Part shown: in pieces, positions 57,801-64,000 of the stretch | Layout of the letters: the number at the start of each line of letters is the position of its first letter | How positions within the stretch are numbered: position 1 is the first letter of the stretch | Source of the DNA: Deuterostichococcus epilithicus | Lineage: Eukaryota > Chlorophyta > Trebouxiophyceae > Prasiolales > Stichococcaceae | Reading direction: 5' to 3' | DNA length: 64,000 nucleotides | Assembly (NCBI GenBank): GCA_033439295.1 | Contig: JAVTLE010000016.1 | Span: forward strand, 992,001 to 1,056,000 | Program-made: the position numbers and the translations under genes | Notes under the pieces: generated by a model | What the model was told of the DNA's origin: nothing | Seen by the model: the letters and a program-made list of their open reading frames with translations, nothing else | Databases searched by the model: none

Positions 57801-59664
57801 GCATGGCTGCCAGCAGCGCCAGCATGCGGCTGGCGTCTGCCGAGTCGTTCTTGCCGCCGCGTGACAAGTACGCCGCCCGCAGGCACAGGCTGTTTGCATC
57901 AGCCAGCGCCTCAGCGTCCGCCCCGGCCTGCGCAGCGGCCTCCCCTGAGCCGCCAGTAGCCTCGGCACCGGCACCCGCGGCATCTGTGCCGGAGCTGTCG
58001 CCCGCTGCTGCTGCTGCTGCTGCTGCCGCCGCCAGAAGTGAGAATGCTGGAGGAGAGATCGCTCCTGCTGCCACTCCCGCAAGCACGTCATCCGCGCCTG
58101 CTGGCGCACAGCCGCCAGTTGCTGCTACTGCCGAGTGCTCTGAAGCTGCCTCAGCGCCTGTGGCCTCCGATGCCTCGGACGGGGCCGCAGCCGCGCTGCC
58201 AGCGGCCACTGAGAGGGGCGCCAGCTGCAGCATGCAGGGCGCCAGCCGNACCGCCAGCGGCAGCAGCGGCGGCAGCCGCCCCGCGNCGGTGGCCTGCCGC
58301 AGCACCGCCACCTTCCAGATCAGGCGCGCGGCCGCCGAGATGCGCGCCGCCTGGCCCCTGGCGCCAGGGGCCGCACCGGGCTNGCNGTCGCGCCCGGGCC
58401 TGGCGCCGGGCTTGTCGCAGGGCTCGCCGCCGGGCTTGCCGTCAGCGCTGCCGGCAGTGCTGCCTGATGCAGCGTCTGGATCCGCATCGCCTGCTGCTGA
58501 TGCACTGGCTTCTGCTGCCTCCTCTGTGCCACCTGCCACACTGCTGTTCACCGCAGCGTCTGCGAGCGCCGCCAGCGAGTCCATGGCCGCAATGTGCGCC
58601 GGGTCTGCGTCCAGCGCGTTTTCGACTGCGCCGCGCGCCGCGGCAGCCACGAAGGTGTCTGCAGCATGTATGAAGCTCCGCTCAACCGAAAACCTACCTT
58701 GGTTTGGAAAGTTGTGCAGCATCGTCCTGATCTCGGTCTGCGGACATCTGTCAGCGTCATGCCATGTCACCGCAACAGGCGTCCTTCAGCTTTGACTCAT
58801 CTGTCTACAGCAACCCCGCAACAACGTGACACCCGACTGGAGAAATGGAAAGCCAGGATCCCCACCCACGAAGCTGCAGCCGTCCACGGTGCGGCGCGCG
58901 ACCCAGCTGGGCGCGGCGGACATCGCGCCCGCGAGCATGTCCAGGCTGCCGGGGCGCATCGACTCCGCGGTCACGACCACGCCCGGCCGCAGGATGGCCG
59001 CTACCAGGCGCCCGGCGATCTCGCACAATGCGCTGGTGCGCGACGCGCTCAGCACGAACGGCGGCTTGCCGGAGCGGTCCTCGAAGACCGCCGCCAGCGC
59101 CGCAAGTGCCGCGGCGGCCAGCTGCGCCGCTGGCTGCCGCACGGCAGCGTCCGAGCCCGCGCCTGCGGCCGNGCCCGCNNTGGACNCCGCTGCTGAGCTG
59201 CCACCGCCGGGCTCCGCCGCGCCGGCCTCAGCCTTGCCGGCGTCCAGGCAGCGGGCCAGCGCGGCGNTGAGGCGNAGCGTGTCCGCCTCAGCACCCGCCT
59301 CGGCGGACAGCCATGGGGACGCGACGTCGCCCCGCTTGCTGTGAGAAGCCGGAACATGCAGGGTCATGCTATCGTCATGCTATATTGTTTGTGAGTGTGT
59401 CAGGAGCCACTCTGCAGACGACATCCATGTAGCTCATAGGGGATAGCCATCCATGAGCCGCATCTTGGGCAGGAGCATGCCTGCAGCAGCGCAGGAGTAC
59501 CTGACGTTGATCTCTACCATCAGGTCGGCCAGCAGGACGGACCACGGCGAGGCTGCGCCCCGCGGCGGCAGCTCTGTGTCCCATGCCACCGTATCCGACA
59601 GCCGTTGCAGCACCGTTTCGTCTAACTTAGCCTCGTAGGAATCGAGCAGGAATCCAAAAAGCAC
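54850..59664 (-). CDS. Large Ala-rich helical protein, unidentified; may be the N-terminal part of the U-box gene
   Basis: A run of minus-strand exon-like open segments: about 59650-59475 (LFGFLLDSYEAKLDETVLQRLSD), 59345-58830, 58760-57740, 57488-57056 (EKVLRNCDDCLRMAQLVG), 56780-56530, 56330-56110 (SSLAAWLAWPASALTEPNPK), 56011-55810 (NLAWSPNAVLRVSQVYG) and 55640-54890 (AMQSLLKVLHHLRLLLPG). They read as Leu/Ala-rich helices separated by Ala/Gly/Ser insertions, compatible with an alpha-helical repeat scaffold, but I recognise no named family. N bases at 55009-55012, 55564, 56659-56660, 58249, 58286, 58383, 58386 and 59172-59275 interrupt it, and the frame appears to shift at the 55009-55012 gap. 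The start codon was not found; the segment at 59664 begins with GTG and is probably internal. Confidence 0.55.
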
Positions 59665-59669
59665 CCTGT

Positions 59670-60802
59670 CATCCCTGTGAGGCCTGCGAACATGCGAAGC
59701 ATACCAAGTTGGATTGACATGTGCAACGACCAGTCCTCACTCGCCAATCCAAGGTGCGACGACAAGGCACAGCTCACCTGGATGCAGGTGTGAGGCTCAT
59801 TTTCGTGCGTGCGTCGATGCGGAGTCCACGCACGACACTAGGCTCTATGTATTGAGTGGCCCTGTTGCCATAAAACGTCACATCGAGTGGCAAGCTACAG
59901 GGCCACCTATCAAAGATGCATCAGGATGATTTCGGTTGACCTATCACCGTGCACACAGAATTGATGAATGCACCCAGCAGGCCTGCAAGGGGTGCACCAA
60001 ATTTCTGATTTGCTGTCCAACAGTTTCTGTCGATCGAACACGGCTGGGCATTTGTCACACTGACGTGGCATTGTCGCTACGTCGTGGAGACTTGCCGCTG
60101 TGCCGCCAGTCTCCTTTCTGCTGACTTGCTTTGCACGGCATTACAACCCAGGCTCAGCAAAGCACGAGAAACTAGTAGAGGTTACCAATGAAGCTGACAT
60201 AGCAAGGCTGCGGCAGCAGGCGGTGGAACGCTGAAGTGGTGTCAAGCCGCTGCCCATTGGGCCAGGTAGGGTCTCCAGCCTGGGTCACTGCGTTTGCAAG
60301 GGGTTGATTTGCGGACCGTTGACCATGATCACTAGCCATGTTTAGGGTCAAGGGCAGGCTACACATCCATGACAGCAAGCGCCGCCGCTGCCGCAAGGCG
60401 AGCAGCGGGCTGGGCAGGTCAGCGCTGGACATAGCCCGCCTGCGCGGCAAGGGTGTGATGCGGCCTTTGAATCCGGGAGGAGGGGTGCTGCAGCCCCAGG
60501 ACCACACACAAATGGTGGGCGAGCCCCTGATACCACAGCGAACCGCACGAGTGCATGTCAGGCCATACGATGTTCCTCGATAATCGGGGCTCTGTGCAAA
60601 AGGACAGCGGCCCACAATAATCGAGCAGAGCCCCCCTATATTTCAGCTCGGTCCTGCTCGTCTTCGAGTTGTCGTTGCTGATTGTATTCAGGCCTGGCCG
60701 ATCCCGCTCAAGTGCAGATTTCGTTCACATTGTTGCAGGGACAGCGGACAGTGACTATGAGATCCGAATGATGTTCTGGCGAGCAAAAAAAGGGTGTTAC
60801 CG
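59670..60802. other. Gene-poor stretch upstream of the large minus-strand gene
   Basis: May hold its unresolved 5' exons and promoter. Open frames on both strands at 60170-60615 have no protein-like support. A dispersed repeat fragment lies at 60126-60168. Confidence 0.35.
60126..60168 (+). repeat. Dispersed repeat fragment, inverted copy at 62050-62092
   Basis: Contains GCTTTGCACGGCATTAC and CTCAGCAAAGCACGAG. The reverse complement of 62050-62092 is a close match (GCTTTGCACGGCATTGC, CTCAGCGAAGCATGAG). Confidence 0.75.
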
Positions 60803-60895
60803 TGGAGGCGCGGGGGATCGAACCCCGGACCTCTTGCACGTTTGTCTTTTCAGCGTGATTGCAAAGCAAGCTTTCTACCACTGAAATACACCCCC
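60803..60895 (-). tRNA. tRNA-Ala(UGC) with a 21-nt intron
   Basis: The minus strand from 60895 folds as a complete cloverleaf: acceptor GGGGGTG pairs with CGCCTCC (one G-U and one U-G), D-arm TTTC/GAAA with AGTGGTA, anticodon stem CTTGC/GCAAG, variable loop AGGTC, T-arm CGGGG/CCCCG with TTCGATC, and discriminator A. The loop reads TTTGCA then an intron of 21 nt at the canonical 37/38 position, then T; the anticodon is TGC (Ala). The mature length would be 72 nt plus added CCA. A run of T follows at about 60791-60785 (AAAAAAA on the plus strand), a likely Pol III terminator 12 bases downstream. Confidence 0.9.
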
Positions 60896-61244
60896 ACCGT
60901 TGCCTCGTGGGCAAATCAACAGGATATATTGATGGAATTACCGAAATTTTGAAAATCTGCGGGGCAAGACAACGGGGCTTGTTTCGCTGAGCTTGGGACT
61001 TAAAGCCGTGCAAAAGTAAGAAAGAATGCACTGGGGACAGCAGCAACGCCGCAGAACGACGGCGGCGCTGCTGCGGCAGCAGCCGCTGGGCAGCTGGGAC
61101 CATCCGCATTCCAAACATCAGCGGCAGGGGCGGCGTCATGCGACCAACGCCGATGCGCGATGCCGCCAGCAGCCGCCCTACCGCCCGGAAGGGTTTGGCG
61201 CCGAATGCACCTAGCGGCCCTGACCGCCACGGACTCTGGGCGCC

Positions 61245-61345
61245 AGGCTGGCGGCCTGCCGCATCCTGCATGGGCAGCAGGCGGCGCGGCCAGGCCGGTA
61301 GCTGGCCTTGCTGGTGTAGCGGGTGGCCGTAGCGCGTTTCTGGAG
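61245..61345 (+). repeat. Dispersed repeat copy A
   Basis: Shares CCGCATCCTGCATGGGCAGC and GGCCGTAGCGCGTTTCTGGA with the copy at 62117-62190 (CCGCATCCTAGATGGGCAGC, GGCCGTAGCGCGCTTCTGGA). Copy A has about 25 extra bases between these blocks. Confidence 0.8.
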
Positions 61346-61792
61346 TGTCCAATCTAAGCTCTGTGCAGTGAGAGCGGCCTCAGAGGGGTGTCGGGGGTCT
61401 GCCGCCGCCCAGGGGCCTTTCATCAATCGTAGCAATCAGCTGCAGCATTGGGCAGTCGTCGATCAGCAGGCGGCAACTAGGCATTGATGTGATTCTGGTT
61501 CTGTTGCATGCGGTGTGCTTTGTTGTGGTCTTGTTATTGCTTCGAGTTGCATTGTTTCCTACGGATTGTGCGTTTCTGTACCACAAAAGTTTTGTGGTGC
61601 GCGCTTCTCGCAAGCCCGCAGGCACCTGACATGCACCTACGAATATGCCGTTCGCTGAGATGAGGTTACAGGCCCTTGTGTCTGGTCCTGGGGCCTGCCA
61701 CCCCACAATAAGGACCACACACCCTCGCCACGCAGGCAGGCCATGCTAGACGCTGGCCCGGCCGACCACTCGTCTCACGGCAATGGCGGTGC

Positions 61793-61832
61793 TTGCCGTT
61801 GCCAACGGCAATGATTTCACAGTGTGAAATCA
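61793..61832. repeat. Twin back-to-back perfect hairpins
   Basis: TTGCCGTT-GCC-AACGGCAA (61793-61811) is followed directly by TGATTTCAC-AGT-GTGAAATCA (61812-61832). Both stems are perfect, 8 and 9 bp, each with a 3-base loop. Confidence 0.85.
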
Positions 61833-62047
61833 CGCCGCCCCCCGAGCACCGTTGCCCTTGACTTTGACGCCGGAAAAGGCTATTGCTCATGGTCAGAAGC
61901 AGTCCGCAAATCAGACCTTACGCACACCGCGACCCAGCTTGGCCCCTCGGCCTAGTAGCGGCTTGACTTCACTACAGCATTTCTGCCGCTTGCCGCCGCA
62001 CCCTCGCTCTTACAGCTTTATTGTTGGATCCCCACCACCGAGTTCGT

Positions 62048-62195
62048 TGCTCATGCTTCGCTGAGGCTGGGTGCAATGCCGTGCAAAGCAGAGTCACTCT
62101 GACATAATTCTGGGCGCAGGCTGCGGCGTGGCGGCCCGCCGCATCCTAGATGGGCAGCATTCAGCGCGGGCGGCCGTAGCGCGCTTCTGGACTAG
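62048..62195 (-). repeat. Dispersed repeat copy B
   Basis: A composite: 62117-62190 matches copy A at 61245-61345, and 62050-62092 matches 60126-60168 in inverse orientation. Together they suggest a mobile element of at least 145 bases of which the other two are fragments. No coding capacity was seen. Confidence 0.7.
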
Positions 62196-62201
62196 CTTGT
62201 T

Positions 62202-62229
62202 AGTTTGATCACCTTCGGTGATTCAAACT
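62202..62229. repeat. Hairpin
   Basis: AGTTTGATCACC-TTC-GGTGATTCAAACT; an 11-12 bp stem with one bulged base, 10 bases after repeat copy B. Confidence 0.75.
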
Positions 62230-63354
62230 TATGCACTCAAGTTTTCCGCTTGGCCGTAGTAAACCCTAAGAGTCGTCGACGGGAAACCTCTCACGCCTGC
62301 TGCCGGTTGCAATGTGCGTTTTCAGGTCTTCTCTGGTCCGTCAGCTGCTCCTTGGGCCGGTCTGCAGACCTTGCGAGAGGCAGGCGCCTTGCGCTGAAGC
62401 TGGCCGTGCGAACGGCGCCCCGGCAGCCGGCGTTGTAAGGTTTGGCGAGTTGATGTAAGAATCGTTTCCGCGCCCTTAGTACGATTTTCCATAGAACGGG
62501 GGATGATGCTGGGTACTTATTGCTAGGAATGAAAACGAGGGTGGTACTCGCGATTGCCAGACGCAGACTGTGATTCGGAAGTCTTTGGGCTGCAGAGCGG
62601 TCCGCACGCAGGTTGCACGGCTGCTGCAGCTTGTAGTCGCTGCGCGCTGCAGCAGGTCGCAGAAGGGGCGGTTCGGAGGGATCAACCACGGGGGAAAAAT
62701 TGGGCACAGGTCTGTAATTAGGAAAACGGGGGCTGTCCAGTTGCCCGTGGGTAAGTTTACCAAGTACGAGGGGGACTGTTCATGTCCAAGCTGGGGATGC
62801 TCGTCAGCTGAGCTGCATGCGGCAAATTGCGCGTGCTTGTTCCAGCAGATTTCAGAAAAGCTTCTGCAGTGATGTGCGAGCGCTTTCGGCGTGGAAACTT
62901 CATGTCGCCCTGACTCTCATGCACATTTTCATGATTTTTTCCCTGACCCCGAGCCGTCAGTGTCCTGGAGCGTGCTGATTTGCTATCTGTATGAGCCCTG
63001 CGATCATATTAGCATGAGCATGCCATGCCGCGATGTGTCGTTGTGCTGCAGCCGTTTTCGCTAAAGGGTGCTGTCATTCCTCGGCCGGCCCTATTAGCGA
63101 CCGGGCTGCTGCCCTTATCAGCGACCTGGCTGCTCCCCTTTCGACTGGCCCCTTTCGATCAACTTCGCGTCTCGCCCCCGGCGAGCGCCCGTTGTTAGAC
63201 TTCCGGTGTATCGAATTGAAATCGTAACCAGCGCCGTATAATACGCCGTATACTCAGGGTGCACGCTGATACTGATACTGTTCTGCAGTGGCCGTTCTCA
63301 CAGCACAGAAAGCAGATTCACGTCAACTGCAAGCGTGAACGCCGACTTGACATC

Positions 63355-64000
63355 ATGGAAGGCGCCTCGGGGCCATCGCTGACGCTGGACGAGCTGCCGG
63401 ACGAGCTGCTTGTGGCGATCTGCAGTCTGACGTCCGACCAGGACAAGTGCGTGCGCTCGCGGCGTTGCGTCCCGTCATGGTGGTTCTTTGGATGTATGTG
63501 ACGCGCAGCTGATGCAGCATGGCATTCGGCCCCATCACACTCAATAATTGTGGCATGCGTGCCGCAGGTGTAAGACCCTGCCCCTGGTCTCTCGCCGGTT
63601 TGCAGCGCTCTGCCGGATGCCGAGCAGCCTGTGGAGCGACATCAACATGGATTTTTGCGTAAAGCAACCAACTTCCGGTTCCGAGGTGGCGCTGCGCTTG
63701 CAGCGGCAGCTGTCCTGGCTGCAGCGACGCATTGGCTGCGTGTCAACGCTCATCCTGTCGTCGGACAAGGTAACACAGGGACTGTGCAAAGCTGCCTGGC
63801 CTCAGCCAAGCTGGAGCAACTGAGGCTTATTGTTCGCTCTATGAAGGCCACTTGCCACACGTTTTGCTCAATCCTTGCAGACATACTCGGACGTGAGATA
63901 CCCGTCAGGCCTGTCCGAAGGTGCAGACGGCGGCACAGCACCCGCCAATGTTGCGACTGCGCTGCACATGGCGCTGCGACTCCTACCTGGACTCGCAAAC
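63355..64000 (+). CDS. F-box protein, N-terminal part (truncated by the window edge)
   Basis: Likely substrate adaptor of an SCF ubiquitin ligase. Exons 63355-63446, 63568-63769 and 63881 to beyond 64000 join in phase. The first two give LTLDELPDELLVAICSLTSD, then CKTLPLVSRRFAALCRMPSS and LWSDINMDF, a full F-box (L-P-D-E-L-L, L-x-x-V-S-R-R-F, L-W) near residues 9-55. After it, LRLQRQLSWLQRR and STLILSSDK, then MALRLLPGL at the edge, resemble the start of leucine-rich repeats, but too little is visible to say. ATG 63355 is the first in-frame Met before the box. Confidence 0.9.

Larger units (their letters stand above)
60896..63354. other. Gene-poor, repeat-bearing interval between tRNA-Ala and the F-box gene
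   Basis: About 2.4 kb with no supported coding sequence; the longest frames (60708-61352 and 62291-62707, minus) have shadow-like Arg/Ala/Leu composition, and the first covers the tRNA. Dispersed repeats and hairpins inside it are listed separately. AT-rich patches occur at 61480-61600 and 62870-63010. Confidence 0.4.

Noticed and set aside
57734-58795. 353-codon plus-strand Ala/Ser-rich open frame
   Set aside because: Mirror of the minus-strand frame; the minus strand has the flanking exon-like segments and splice sites.
60708-61352. 214-codon minus-strand ORF
   Set aside because: It contains the whole tRNA-Ala gene and has no protein-like composition.

Overview
This window is nuclear DNA from a green alga, most likely a GC-rich trebouxiophyte or close relative. 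The evidence is the gene set (a CYP97C-type carotenoid hydroxylase, a plastid-type SecY, plastid disproportionating enzyme DPE1, CKS1, ZW10, UFSP2, an SHAQK-type MYB), many short coding exons with small introns, plant-type telomere units (CCCTAAA) inside introns, and a TGTAA-type polyadenylation signal. No bacterial operon structure, CRISPR array or rRNA was seen. The species cannot be named from sequence alone. All gene models were built by eye from splice sites, reading phase and family knowledge. For CKS1, DPE1, MYB, M43 protease, OPA3-like, phosphoesterase and the 71-residue gene every exon joins in phase; for CYP97C this holds for exons 2-14.

Layout: 1-3.9 kb is an alanine/serine-rich repetitive stretch, probably a poorly resolvable plus-strand gene. 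4-7.8 kb holds SecY (minus), divergent from CKS1 (plus, 8.3-9.1 kb). 9.5-14.6 kb is UFSP2, the UFM1 protease (minus), followed by an unidentified ORF (minus). 15.6-21.1 kb is DPE1 (plus). 21.5-28.3 kb is a ZW10-like gene (minus) carrying a large foldback in an intron. 28.9-35.0 kb is CYP97C (plus). 35.6-43.2 kb holds three tandem minus genes: a MYB-related factor, a GT61-like glycosyltransferase and a 71-residue membrane protein. 44.65-47.3 kb is a secreted M43 metalloprotease (plus), convergent with an OPA3-like gene (48.5-49.9 kb, minus), which is divergent from a calcineurin-like phosphoesterase (50.7-53.2 kb, plus). 53.7-59.7 kb is minus-strand coding sequence ending in a U-box and containing a cluster of N bases. 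60-63.3 kb is gene-poor, with an intron-containing tRNA-Ala(UGC), dispersed repeats and hairpins. A partial F-box gene (plus) runs off the right edge.

The genes are independent housekeeping units with no shared pathway. Three (SecY, DPE1, CYP97C) act in the plastid: protein translocation, starch/maltooligosaccharide metabolism and lutein-type carotenoid synthesis. The most unusual feature is genome architecture. In at least five genes the intron just upstream of a real exon contains one or two decayed copies of that intron end plus exon start, 68-140 bp away, several with stops or frameshifts. Five GC-AG introns were also found in three genes.
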